Origin: Dipteronia dyeriana | Lineage: Eukaryota > Streptophyta > Magnoliopsida > Sapindales > Sapindaceae | Direction: 5' to 3' | Length of the DNA: 64,000 bases | Assembly: GCA_032871835.1 (NCBI GenBank) | Contig: CM065299.1 | Coordinates: 1,302,001-1,366,000 of the forward strand | Shown here: positions 15,702 to 26,870 of the stretch, piece after piece | How positions within the stretch are numbered: position 1 is the stretch's first letter | How the letters are laid out: each line of letters opens with the position of its first letter | Program-made: the position numbers and the translations under genes | Notes under the pieces: model-generated | What the model was told of the DNA's origin: nothing | The model's input: the letters and a program-made list of their open reading frames with translations, nothing else | Databases searched by the model: none

Positions 15702-17292
15702 AACAAATTATACCAAACTTCTCTGAGGTTTGCTGTTTTACACGCTGAAACAACTTTATCATTAATTGACATCAACATCCCCTGCCTTTAGGGTTTGACC
15801 GTTAAATGTGAGAATTGATTGTAAAAAAATGATAAAAGACATAAATACCCTCGATTAACAATTTTTTTAAAATATCTAATTACATAAAACTCCCTAGAGG
15901 TTTGTTCGTTTATACACATAAACAACTTTATTGATAAATGACACTTATCTCCATTGTTGTTAGTCAAAGTTGATCAAATTAAATTGTAGATGAATTTTGC
16001 TTATCAAAACTAAGGATAGTTTAGTCATTTGAAGCATTATATATATATAATTTAATAAGTATTTTAAAATGGAGATTTTTTAAGGTATTTTAAAATGAAG
16101 ATTAAGTGAACAAAAGAAAGTTGTTTTTAAAACTAAGAATTTCTTTGGAAAGAAAAATAAGATTAATTGAAAATTAAGAATAAAAAAAAAGAACGGATTT
16201 TTTCAATAGAACACAGACAACCCAATCTAATTTAAAAAAATTCAAGTAAAAAAAGAATTTAAAAAAATCTTAATACATATAACAGTTCGTCAGTTCCATC
16301 AATAACACAAATCACAATTTCTTCATATTTTGTTCGATTTCCTCCATAAGAGATTACGCTAGATTTCTTCCTAAAATGGAGTCAATTCTCTAGTTCCATC
16401 AACAACATAAATCACAATCTCTTCTTAATAAGATGCAGTTTGTTCAAAAAAAATTAAAAAGGAAAAAGGCTTAAAATCTATTTATAAATAAGAAAAAAAA
16501 ATGTGTTTCCAAAGACATAGAGTTAAATTTTTTAAGTTTTTTAATAAATAGAAAAAATTAAAAACAAATTATATATGAATTGTAATTTGTGTTATTACTG
16601 GAACTAACGAACTGACTCAATCTGACTCAATCTCTAATGGAGGAGATCGAACAAATTAGAAAAGGATTGTGATTCTTGTTGTTAGTGAAATTGTCGAACT
16701 GTTAATTGTATTGCGATTTTTTTAAATTTTTTAAATTTGAATTTCATTTAAATTAGATTGGACTGTCCCATTTTTTAATGAAAAAATCAATTTTTTATTC
16801 TTAATTTTCAATTAATCTTAATTTTCTTTCCTAAAAAAAATCTTAATTTTGAAAACAATTTTTTTTCACTTAATCTTCATTTTAAAATACTCTAAAAAAA
16901 TATCTATTTAAAAATATTTATTCAGTTATATATATACACGCGTATGTAGATATTTAAAATTCTTCAAATGACTAAATTATCCTTAATTTTGATAGTCAAA
17001 ATTGGACAAAGGTTTAATTTGACCAACTTTGACTAACGATAGGGGAGGTGAGTGTTAATTACTATTAAAATTGTTTATGTGTGTAAAAGAGCAAACCTCA
17101 GGGGAGTTCATTGTAATTAGTTATTTTAGATTTTTGGTGAATCACAAGTATTTCTATCTTTTATGATTTTGTAACGGTCAATTCTCGTACTTAACGGTCA
17201 AACCCTAACGTCAGGAGAGGTAAATGTCAATTAACGGTAAAGTTGTTTTCGTGTGTAAAAGAGCAAACCTCAGGGGTTTGGTGTAATTTGTT
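15702..17292. mobile_element. 1.6-kb fold-back element with near full-length inverted arms
   Basis: The left terminus AACAAATTATACCAAAC matches the reverse complement of the right terminus, AACAAATTACACCAAAC. Homology then continues inward on both sides, through GAGGTTTGCTSTTTTACAC and past a second related block, to the AT-rich centre near 16500. The inner block is GAGGTTTG..TACACATAAACAA at about 15897 on the left, with its mirror near 17100. Each arm therefore carries two related terminal blocks about 175 bp apart. No transposase is visible. The flanking target duplication is obscured by the adjacent AAAAT repeat. Long arms suggest a Mutator-related fold-back class. Confidence 0.75.
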
Positions 17293-17467
17293 CTAAAAAA
17301 AAAAGTTGTTCCGATCTTATTATAAAAATGTCTTATTGAATCAGACAACCAACCAAATCTAATCGTTGAGCTGTGTGTTTACTGTACACTCTCCCGCACC
17401 AGATCGCCACTTCCATCACTTCAAAAGACAAAAGGGTTTACATTGCTACACAACTTTGAACTCAGAC
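17293..17467 (+). promoter_or_regulatory. Short promoter and leader of the indole-glycerol phosphate synthase gene
   Basis: TATAAAAA at 17321-17328 lies about 140 bp before the chosen ATG. The fold-back element ends only 28 bp upstream of this box, so anything further upstream is element sequence. An upstream in-frame ATG at 17366 exists (see the gene entry). Confidence 0.5.
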
Positions 17468-20123
17468 ATGGAAGGCTTGGTCTCCCTCAAAACGACACCA
17501 CCCTGCCTGTCGTTTCACGCCTTGCCGCCGTCGACGAAGACGACAACGACGTCTGCCAGAAAGCTCTCACTCGTCAGACGCTCACTTCCCGCGTCTTCAA
17601 TGAGCACTCGTAGACCCAACGGCGTCGTTTCAATTCGAGCTCAGCAGGTAAACAATCAAACCAAAAAAAAAAAAAAAAAAACTATCTTTTTGCTGTTCAA
17701 TTGTCATTTTATGTTTTCATTGTGGAACCCACTTGTGTAAGCTTTCGTGAGATCAAAATGTTCCCTCCCATTTTTATTTTTGATGTCTTATAGTTGTAGA
17801 CTGTGGTGTAGATAAATATGTCTAATTTACAATTGAAATTGAAAATAAAATGAGAATTGGGTTTGCTTACTTTAGTAATTTAGTGTGCTTGGAATTGGAA
17901 AAAATAATAAAATAAAGCTTTGTTTGTTGCTCATGTTTTGTGGTTTGTTAGTCGGAGACGGAAAATGAGTCAGCTACGGTTTCTCCGGCAAATGGGGATG
18001 TTGAAACTGCTCTTAAAGTGAAGGAGTGGGAGGTGGGGATGTTCCATAATGAGGTGGCTGCTACTCAGGGGATTCGAATTCGAAGGAGGCCCCCCACGGG
18101 ACCTCCTCAGCACTATGTTGGACCCTTTGAGTTTCGGATTAAGAGCGAGGGGAATACTCCCCGTAATATTTTGGAGGAGATCATATGGCACAAGGACGTA
18201 GAAGTTGCACAAGTAATGTTTAAAAAGTCTTTGTTTTGATTGTTGTTTTTTGACGTTTTGGTTGAGTTTTTGTGGTCTTATGTTTTGTGTGTTGATTTTC
18301 AGTTGAAGGAGAGGAGGCCGCTATTTCGGCTGAAGAATGCGCTTGACAGTGCTCCACCTACTAAGGATTTTGTTGGAGCTCTTAGGGATGCGTATCAGCG
18401 AACTGGACTTCCCGGTCTGATTGCTGAAGTGAAGAAGGCTTCTCCGAGCAGAGGAATCCTAAGAGAGGATTTTGACCCGGTAAGTATGTATTTTATGATG
18501 ATTCTTTCCTTAATTACATTCTCATTTATTTGTATGTTGTCGGTGAATGTATATCTCGCACTAAACTTGATGTTATGTCATGTCTTCAAGAGTAGAGGAG
18601 CTGCAAGAATATGTTCTTATATTCTTTTGTAGTTAATCTTGCTATATGATGTGCATCAGCATTGTTACGTATAATAATGAAATCGAAACTTTCTCATGAT
18701 AGGTTGAAATTGCCCAAGCTTATGAGAAAGGTGGGGCAGCATGCCTAAGTGTTTTGACAGACGAAAAGTATTTCAAGGTGAATTTTCCAATGTTGTATTT
18801 TTTTTAGCACTTGTGTGTTGTTGAGGTGAAGTATCGACATTGAACTAAAAAGATTTCTCTTGCTTTCCTCTAACTTGCTTCTCTTCTTATATATCAAGGG
18901 AAGCTTTGAAAACTTGGAGGTGATCAGGAATGCTGGAGTAAAGGTCTGCTTTTTGTCTTCGTGTTATCAGTTTTCTGGGCCCTGTGCTTTTATGAAATAG
19001 TTGTTAGATTAAGCTACAGTTATAATGCTATTCGTGTTTGCAGTGCCCTCTACTGTGCAAAGAATTCATCGTAGATGCATGGCAGATCTACTATGCCAGA
19101 ACTAAAGGCGCAGATGCAATTCTTTTGATTGCTGCTGTTTTACCAGATCTTGACATCAAATACATGATTAAGATCTGCAAGATGCTTGGCTTGGCAACAC
19201 TTGTGGAGGTTCGAATTGTGCTTCTTTGGTCGTTTTTTATAATTCGATAGTTATCTTTATACCATTATATGAGAAGATGTGATAAACTAGATTATTGAAT
19301 GTTTTATCTGTTGGTTTCTAATCTCAGGTTCATAATGAAATGGAAATGGATCGTGTTCTTGGAATTGAGGGGGTTGAGCTTATCGGTATCAACAATCGTA
19401 ATCTTGGTAAGTATTTCAAACTTATATAAATTTTGTCGTCTTATAGAATGTATGATCTTTTTACTTCAAGCTCGACAGTCTCAGTAACTTTCCGAAGTCA
19501 GATCACCACATTAGCTTACTTACATTTTGCATTTTTTTCTTGCTTGTCCACAGAAACATTTGAGGTTGATATTAGTAACACAAAGAAACTCCTTGAAGGA
19601 GAGCGTGGCCAAAAGATCCGTGAGAAAGATATCATTGTAAGTGGTCCTTTTGCTGGTCTTATGACCATTTACTAAACTGATATCATATGTGTGAAAGTTT
19701 TTCATATATGTGTGAAAGTTTTTCATTCGCTTAAATGATTTTATTCCTAGGTGGTTGGTGAATCCGGGCTATTTACTCCTGATGATATCGCATATGTACA
19801 GGAAGCTGGTGTTAAAGCTGTAAGCTTTTCTTCTACTTCTCAATTACTAATTGAAACATCTTAACTTCTGCACTTAATTGGACATTGAATGCAAGAAGGT
19901 CATCCCTTATAAATGTTTCATTTAATGATGCACGTTTTTCTGTAATTATAGCACTTTTAACATGAATATGTCGTGATTTTTGTAATCAATACATCTGCTG
20001 TGCAATTTGAATGAACTAGACTGTGTTACCCTTTTGCAGGTCTTGGTTGGGGAGTCAATTGTTAAACAAAGTGACCCCGGAAAGGGAATAGCTGGACTTT
20101 TCGGTAAAGACATTTCTTCATAA
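17468..20123 (+). CDS. IGPS: Indole-3-glycerol phosphate synthase, chloroplastic
   Basis: It closes the indole ring in tryptophan synthesis, converting carboxyphenylamino-deoxyribulose phosphate to indole-3-glycerol phosphate in the plastid. Exons are 17468-17647, 17952-18212, 18303-18479, 18703-18777, 18899-18943, 19044-19208, 19328-19406, 19554-19636, 19751-19819 and 20040-20123, all in phase, giving 405 aa against about 402 in Arabidopsis. The first ~60 residues are a transit peptide. TIM-barrel active-site residues are present: Glu189 and Lys191 in [10 protein letters not shown], Lys252 in LLCKEF, Asn324 and Arg325 in GINNRNL, and Glu359/Ser360 in VVGESG. A phosphate-binding VLVGES motif starts at 379. 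The start MEGLVS is chosen because known plant proteins begin the same way; an in-frame ATG at 17366 would add 34 residues. A broken second copy lies at 54.5-56.0 kb. Confidence 0.96.
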
Positions 20124-20785
20124 GCTCAACGGAAAACAACAATGTTTATACAAACCACCTTATTGTAAGTTATTCAGATTGAAGATGAGTTGAGTCAGAC
20201 GTATATTTCTCATCCAGATTTGCTCTTTGTATATCGTTTCTTTCTTATCCCCGCCTTCCTCCCCACGCTGTTTATCGAATTTTTTCCCTGTTTTGAAACT
20301 GTACCAGAATAATAATGTATTTTTGTTTGATAACCAGAATAATAATGTATTGTATGTGACAAATTATACAATAAATTACCACACGCTATGTATTCTCGTA
20401 AGGAGTTAGGCCAAGAATAACTGTGTTGTTTAGCTGTTAGTGGAAAAAATCTTCTCATAAAGAGTTTTTTAATACAACATCAAAAGAATTGCTTCGATAC
20501 ATTCCCATGTATACCCTCTAGACACCGGTATTCAGTCATGTGTTATGCATCTTTCACGTGATATGCGACATGTCATACGGTATGATTTGAGTGAATTTTG
20601 AGGGGATTTGGATTTATAAGCCAGACACTTTAGCATTTCTCTAACATCTAGCATATATGTTTTTATCTTTGATAGATGCTTGATGAATGGAACGACGATT
20701 TTACCTTCTAATTAAATAGTTTTTTTGTTCACAATTGATATATACATATATATAAGAATAATGAAAAAAACTAAATCTAGATAGA
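20124..20785. other. 3' flank of IGPS, also present in the second copy
   Basis: No gene is seen. About 500 bp of this flank (20124 to roughly 20640) is repeated after the broken IGPS copy at 55514-56030. It includes the tandem AGAATAATAATGTATT motif near 20309 and 20337. Confidence 0.7.
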
Positions 20786-20869
20786 TGGTTCTACATCTGC
20801 CACCTTCCATTTTAGAGATGGACGGTGGAGATCGATCAAAAAAACAAAAATAGATTTTTTTTTAAAAAA

Positions 20870-21165
20870 AATTGAACATGAGGAAGGATCGCCTTCAAGC
20901 TTGTTCCTAGAAAAATTGATGTTACCAAAGTCCATTTTCCCTAAAGAGACAGGAATTTTACCAGAGAGCTGGTTGTGAGACAAGAACAGATGAGGTTGAA
21001 GTGTTAGTGAATCATTATGGTTTGTAGGTAAGGAAGATTGTCGACTTGGGCGGGTATCTGGTCGGGGAGGTCGTTGGCAAAGATGGTGAGAGAGTTGATG
21101 CGGTTGGTGATCGAATCGCATTTGACACAGGCGCAGTATAAGTGATAGCCTTGTCTCTACAATCT
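20870..21165 (-). pseudogene. Polygalacturonase-inhibitor-like LRR gene relic
   Basis: On the minus strand, about 21155-21030 encodes CVKCDSITNRINSL followed by LPDQIPAQVDNLPYLQT, the N-terminal part of a polygalacturonase-inhibiting protein. The next recognisable part, about 21000-20890, encodes LFLSHNQLSGKIPVSLGK and FSRNKLEGDPS, which belong near the C-terminal LRRs. About 130 residues between them are missing and the two parts are in different frames. Such proteins are secreted inhibitors of fungal pectinases; this copy cannot make one. It lies between short GGTGGAGATC motifs, so capture by a transposon is possible but unproven. Confidence 0.7.
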
Positions 21166-21415
21166 CCATTGTAGGAGATGGAGATCCACTGATGGTGGAG
21201 ATTCAACCCAGGTTGGATCTCCACCTCTTGTTTCATTTAATTTTTCTTGTTCTTTTTTAAAAAATTGTTGTAAGTTTTTTAGTTTGATTTCTTAAAAAAA
21301 ATATCTAATCCGTTTCGTTTTTAGTAAACTCAATTTTCTTGTTTTTATTTTTTGTTCGATTTTTTTTTTTTTTTTTTAATCTTTTTTTTTACATAACTTT
21401 TGACCAGTTGTAGGA

Positions 21416-21510
21416 TTAATTTGAGCTATTTGTAATTACATATGGATCGGTTTGATTAAAAGTTAATTAATCAAACCGATCCATATGTAATTACAAATAG
21501 CTCAAATTAA
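21416..21510. repeat. Perfect 44-bp inverted repeat with 7-nt loop
   Basis: Arms 21416-21459 and 21467-21510 are exact reverse complements, starting TTAATTTGAGCTATTTG and ending CAAATAGCTCAAATTAA. The loop is AAGTTAA. The ends are TTAA on both sides. It could be a tiny inverted-repeat element or a hairpin-RNA source. Confidence 0.95.
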
Positions 21511-21682
21511 CAAGGAGAAAAAAAATATGCAATAACTTAACGATTGACAACCTCTTATTTAATGTTAAATAACTAATCTGTCAAATAGACTTAAGTTTGA
21601 CATTTCAAAGATCTAAAAAACCCTTATACAAAAATTAAAAGCGTAAATAAAAAATAAAAAAAACTTTAATTTATAAATCTAA

Positions 21683-21752
21683 CACAGTGAACATGTCTCC
21701 TTGATTTGGACACTATTGAGGCAGGCCAAATCAAGGAGACATGTTCACTGTG
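21683..21752. repeat. Perfect 27-bp inverted repeat with 16-nt loop
   Basis: Arms 21683-21709 and 21726-21752 are exact reverse complements (CACAGTGAACATGTCTCC and its mirror GGAGACATGTTCACTGTG form the outer 18 bases). The right arm abuts the start of a segment that is also found upstream of the receptor-like protein gene at 61.2 kb. Confidence 0.95.
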
Positions 21753-22090
21753 ACATACTCTGAGCTGCTTATTGGGACATAGGCGATTGGTATTTTATTG
21801 TGATAATTGACCTCTCACATTTTATAAATTGGAGCATTTAGGAAAGGTGGCTCTATTGGGACTCATAAAAAATATCTTCTCACACTCATATTTTAATAAA
21901 ACTTTTCTATTTTTAAAATGCTCTTACATTTAATTACTTAAAAATACATAGTTTTATAATTACAAATTTAAATTTACTTTATATTCTCATAAGTTGAACA
22001 ATAAATACCAAATTAATCGTAATTCTAGTTAATTAATCATAATACATAATTACATGTTCCTAGTACCAAGTTAAATCATGTTCGTACAAT
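21751..22090. repeat. Segment shared with the upstream region of the receptor-like protein gene
   Basis: From TGACATACTCTGAGCTGC to AATCATGTTCGTACAATAAA the sequence matches 61206-61446 with small gaps. Shared stretches include ATAATTGACCTCTC, ATATCTTCTCACACTCAT and TACATGTTCCTAGTACC. No gene follows this copy. Confidence 0.8.
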
Positions 22091-23827
22091 AAATACTAAA
22101 TTAGTCATGATGCATGTGTTAAGTGGATTTTACTCTAAGTCAAGCTCATTAAATCTTATAATCTTGTTATGTGGGAAAATGTTTAGATGGAAGATTTGTT
22201 ATAGACTTACAGTGATCTGTTCCTCATTTCATATCAATTACTAAAAAGACTATTCAAAAATAAAAAAGGGGTAATTTCACTAAAGTCCCTATTTAATTTC
22301 AAATTGTCACATATTTAAACGTTTTTGTCATATTAACAACTCTAATCGCTTATTTTTCCAAAGTACTCCACTTTAGTCTATTTGATCAAATTGCTAACGG
22401 TCAACAATAACTAAATGTACAAAAGGTCAATTTTACCCCTAAAAGTTTTGGTTATTACATTTTAATTTTATAAAATTTCTTTCAATTACTTTTTATATTT
22501 TAATATTAAACTATAATCAAATTAAGAACCAAAAAAAAAAATATTTTCTTAAAAAATAGGATTTTTTATTATGAGCAGAATATTAATTTAAATATCAACA
22601 ATTAAGATTAGAAATATTAAAAAACAGATTTTTTTTTTTTTTTTTGAGATCCAATGGATCTCCAATCAATTATGATCTAGAAATTTACAGATCTTCATTG
22701 TTTCAACAAGACTAATCTCAACACTAATAATCTAAGATGCAACAAGACTAATTTCAAGAAAAATTAGGAACAAAAGTTTCCAGATTTTTGTGGGTTCTTT
22801 CTTCAACCCAGAAGTAGCAAGTTCTTCAACACTAAGATGCAATCAAGATAAGCAACCACTGTGACTAAATTTTTATTGGTTCTTTCTTCAACTCAGAAGC
22901 AGCAAAGTGTGACAATCAAGATTTTTTTTTTCACAGCAAGATTAAATTATGATTATTAGAAAATTAAAAAAATGATGTCAAAGTATTCTTAAAAAGGTGA
23001 AAATCCAAATACAGTTAAAAATACAACCACAAAACCAAAAAATAAATTGTTCAGGGTTTACAAACCAAGATCATCATCTTCACTCACAAACCCTTCATCA
23101 ATTCTCCACTCCAACATCGAAACACAAAATCTAATTTGAAACTCTGGTATTGAGTTCTAGAAGCACTTCAGCTAAGATCTTCTTCGTGGGATCTTCTTAT
23201 GCTGCTGGCTGCATTTCTGTTTCTTGTTGCAGACTTGCAGTCATTAAGATTTCCTCATGAACTGTGTCGTATCTCGTTTATGTCTTAGATGCAGGCTTCG
23301 TTCTGCTAATGGAGTTTGGACATTTGAGCGAGGGGATTTATCAAACACATTACGTATCAAAGCCTAACCTACCACCATTACTTCCTATTCTTCAAACATA
23401 ATGTTGCCTTTAGGTCCTTGCAGGGTTGATGACTGAAGACTCCAAAACAAATTCAATAAGATTTCACACCGATTCTTCTGCTGCTGATCTGAAAGAAATA
23501 CACGAGTCTATTGATTGTGTATCCAATAAACACCATGAGAGAGGGTGAAGTCTTGAATTATATACCGGTTATTTTGAAATAATAAAAATTATTTATCTAT
23601 ATAATGTCTGAGCATGTTAAGATATAGATATTTACAAAATATAATTTGTATTAATTTAATAGAATATTCCTAAACATAATTACGCATTTACGCTCCTACC
23701 AGGAACCTTAATGATTTTTATTTATTTTTTATTGAAATTGAAACCGACAATTTCTTATTTCGACAGTTTTATTCTCGTAACTATCACACCAAAAGCCAAC
23801 ATACTGTATTCCTACGACACTATGGGG
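22091..23827. other. Non-coding repeat-like DNA
   Basis: No gene is supported. Near 22268 GGGGTAATTTCACTAAAGTC resembles the left end of the terminal-inverted-repeat class seen at 34620, but I found no matching right end. Short GAGATCCAATGGATCTCC palindromes occur near 22647. The stretch from 23040 to 23550 is less AT-rich but has stops in all frames. Confidence 0.5.
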
Positions 23828-24263
23828 TCGATAAATAAATGACACTATTTAAGAGGGGTGTTGTACAAATATCACCAGTTTAATAATGTAAGTTTAAAAG
23901 ACATCATTTAAACTAACAGACGAGAATACCCCCATATAATTGAAAAAAAGAAAAAAGTTATCGTTTTGTGAGTTTGAGAAAAGCAACAGTGAGAAGGAAA
24001 CCGACGACAACGAAATCGACGGCGAGAAAATCGACAGCTTATTGACCGGAACGGGAATACAATACATTTCGCAGCGACTGACAAAGGTAAGTTGAGTTTG
24101 TTTTATTTATCGATTTGCTGTTCATAACTTATAATTGCATTTTAGACTTGTTCTGTTGATTGAAATTGTAGATTAGGGTTGACACTGGTTGTGGTTTTGA
24201 TTTGAGTTTGAAATGAGGTTCAATATTCTGGTATCGAACAAATTTTTTTTTTAAATAATAATA

Positions 24264-25056
24264 AATCGAGAATATTTCAAGTGAGATCGAGGGAATTTTT
24301 TAGAAAGATTCGAGAGGTTTTTGAAAGTGATCGAGAATATTTTTCAAAGTGATCGAGCTTTTGTTAAATGATCGAGAATATTTTTCAAAGGATCGAGAGA
24401 TTTTTCAAAGGATCGAGAGATTTTTCAAAGGATCGAGAGATTTTTCAAAGGATCCAAACTATTTTGAAAGGATCGAGAATTTTTGAAAATGATCGAGAAA
24501 ATTTCGATAACGATCGATAATGTTTTTTAAAGGATCGAGATTTTTTAAAATGATTGAATCGAGAATATTTTTCAAAGAATCGAGGTGTTTGTCAAAGTAT
24601 CGAGACTATTTTCAAAGAATCAAGAATGTTTTCAAACGATCGAGAATGTTTTTCAAAGGGTGCAGATTTTATAAAATGATCTTCAAAGAATCTTCAAAGA
24701 ATCGAGAGGTTTTTCAAAGGATCGAGAGGTTTTTCAAAGGATCGAGACTATTTTCAAAGGTTCGAGACTATTTTCAAATGGTCGAGATTTTTAAATTTAT
24801 TGAGAACATTTTCAAAGAATCGAGAGGTTTTTCAAAGGATCGAGAGTATTTTCATAATGATCGAGAATGTTTTTCAAAGGGTCGATAACTTTTTCAAATG
24901 ATCGAGAAGATTTTTCAATGAATCGAGAGGTTTTACAAAGGATCGAGACTAATTTCAAAGGATCGAGAACTTTTTAACAAATCGAGAACTTTTTCAAAGG
25001 ATCGAGAATATTTTAAAAATATCAAGAATTTGTTTCAAACGATCGAAATATTTTCT
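24264..25056 (+). repeat. Degenerate ~20-bp GATCGAGA repeat array, left side of copy A
   Basis: Roughly 35 units of the type GATCGAGAATTTTTCAAAG follow one another; three exact 20-bp units occur near 24392-24450. The array lies between a consensus splice donor (AAAG|GTAAGT, about 24088) and an acceptor (ACATTACAG|ATG, about 25101), so it probably fills the leader intron of the DUF1985 gene. A phenylalanine/lysine-rich open frame across it comes from the repeat and is not a gene. Confidence 0.9.
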
Positions 25057-25101
25057 AGTTTTTATGCAGTTTACTGATGTACTGTTTCTGTGACATTACA
25101 G

Positions 25102-25514
25102 ATGACGAGCAGTATGATGGAATTGCTTAAAATTGCGGAAAAAATTGGTTCAAGGGAAAATTGACCCGACACGACCATTTTGAAGCCCTCGCCCGTATAA
25201 ACGATACACTTAATCGGGTCCCTGAAGAGTTTGCTGTTGAGGATCGGCGTCGTTTCATGGCTTCATGTTTTGGGCATTTCATGTCGATGCACCGGGAGAT
25301 GAAGTTTTCGGGTGGTATTATTCATCAGTTGTTGTTGCGGGAGTTGGACCATGACGGGCCTATAAATGAGATGTGGTTCTTGTTAGGGAACCATGTGGTG
25401 AGGTTTTCAAAGGTGGAATTTAGCCTTATCACCGGATTACGTTTTGGAGTAGTACCGGACACGAGTACCGTCAATCCCACTTCTTTCTATGAACAACTGG
25501 TTGCTTCCACCTAA
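25102..25514 (+). pseudogene. Truncated DUF1985/Ulp1-type gene of copy A
   Basis: The region after the acceptor matches the start of the minus-strand DUF1985 gene of copy B, including TRHDHFEALARI, RRRFMASCFGHFMS and NHVVRFSKVEFSLITGLRFG. The original start at ATGACGAGC is out of frame with the long part because of small indels near 25125. After PDTST (near 25471) the sequence switches abruptly to the antisense of the transposase gene and ends in a short unrelated tail. No protease domain remains, so it cannot act as a SUMO-type protease. Confidence 0.85.
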
Positions 25515-25862
25515 AGATCGAAATTGTTGGGTGTTATCATGACGAGGGATTTCTTCACCAATGACACCTCATGCAGCCCTCTCAATTAAACTGACACATA
25601 CTTGAGGGATTACCCTATCTTCCCCTAGCATAAACAAAACATCGTCTTCATTTCTTATAAATGTGCGACATGTTGTCCCGGGAATGATTGATATTGATTG
25701 TAGATCAACAATGTATTTGTTCACATCGTACTTCACAACGGTTTGTACAATCGACACCAGCTCTCCGTAAGTCATATTTCTGAACACATACATTCATTGG
25801 TTATCGGAACCAAGAAACCTCTGATTTCCATCAGGTAATTGCCACCCATCGACCATTGTAAG
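25471..25862 (-). pseudogene. Truncated MULE transposase N-terminus of copy A
   Basis: Read on the minus strand it matches the first ~130 codons of the copy B transposase gene: VISYNGRW, then RNMTYGELVSIVQTVVKYDV, then CRTFIRNEDDVLFMLGEDRV and IPQVCVSLIERAA. Here the Trp codon that is a stop in copy B is intact. A stop follows ERAA, an indel lies near 25815, and the zinc-finger and catalytic domains are deleted. Confidence 0.8.
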
Positions 25863-25921
25863 ATATTACTAATCTAACCCGATCTATTGTCCTGTGAAAA
25901 TCATCATCACTATCAATTATT

Positions 25922-25923
<2 letters not shown>

Positions 25924-25959
<36 letters not shown>
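25924..25959. repeat. AT dinucleotide microsatellite
   Basis: An uninterrupted (AT)n run of about 17 to 18 units inside copy A, between the transposase fragment and the right-hand GATCGAGA array. Confidence 0.95.
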
Positions 25960-25961
<2 letters not shown>

Positions 25962-25988
25962 CAATTACTAACAATTACAAAAATTTCA

Positions 25989-26870
25989 AATGGATCGAGT
26001 ACTTTTTATAAGGGATTGAGAACTTTTTCAAGGGTGGGTTCGAGAATAATTTACAAAGTATCGAGAACTTTAAAAAAGGTTTAATTCGAGAATATTTGTC
26101 AAATTATCGAGAACTTTTTATAACGGTTCGAGAACTTTTAACAAGGGAACGAGAACTTTTTCTAAGGAATCGAGAACATTTCTAACGATTCGACTACTTT
26201 TTAAAGGGATCGAGAATATTTATCAAATTATCGAGAACTTTTATCAAGGGTTCGAGAACTTTTAAAAAAAAAACGAGAACTTTTTCTAAGAGAACGAGAA
26301 CGTTTAACAACGGAATGAGAACTTTTTCTAAGGGATTGCGAACTGTTAACAACGGAACGAGAACTTTTTTAACGGTTCAAGAACTTTTTTAAGGGATCGA
26401 GAATATTTTTCAAATTATCGAGAACTTTTATCAAGGGATCGAGAACTTTTAACAAGGGTACGAGAAGTTTTTCTAACGGATCGAGAACTTTTAACAACGG
26501 AACGAGAACTTTTTCAAAGAGATCGAAAACATTTCTAACAGTTCGACATCTTTTTAAAGGGATCGAGAAAATTTTCAAATTTTCGAGAACTTTTATCAAG
26601 GGATCGAGATCTTTTCTCAAGGGATCGAGAACATTTTCGAAGCGACCGAGAACTTTTTCTAACAGATCGAGAAAGTTTTTAAGGGATCGAGATTATTTGT
26701 CAAATTATTGAGATATTTTATAACGGTTCGAGAACCTTTGTCCAGGGATCGAGAACTTTTCCTAAGGGATCAACCATTTTTATTCGAGCATTTTTTTTAA
26801 ATAATCGAGCTTTTTTCAAACTAAACAACAGCTCGTTCTAATAAAAAATAAGCTCGATTCATCTTTAAAT
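25989..26870 (+). repeat. Degenerate ~20-bp GATCGAGA repeat array, right side of copy A
   Basis: Units of the type GGATCGAGAACTTTTTCTAA with AACAAGG/AACGG variants run almost without interruption. They read in the same direction as the left-hand array, not in mirror image, although this end carries the start of the gene on the opposite strand. Confidence 0.9.

Noticed and set aside
17366..17467. Upstream in-frame ATG giving a 34-residue longer IGPS
   Set aside because: Known plant IGPS proteins start with MEGLV at the position of 17468, and the longer start would place the leader at the TATA box; it remains a minor possibility.
24520..24888. Open frame rich in Phe, Lys, Ser and Arg with a 7-residue rhythm
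   Set aside because: It is the translation of the ~20-21-bp GATCGAGA array; it has no start context, no domain, and equivalent frames occur in the other arrays.
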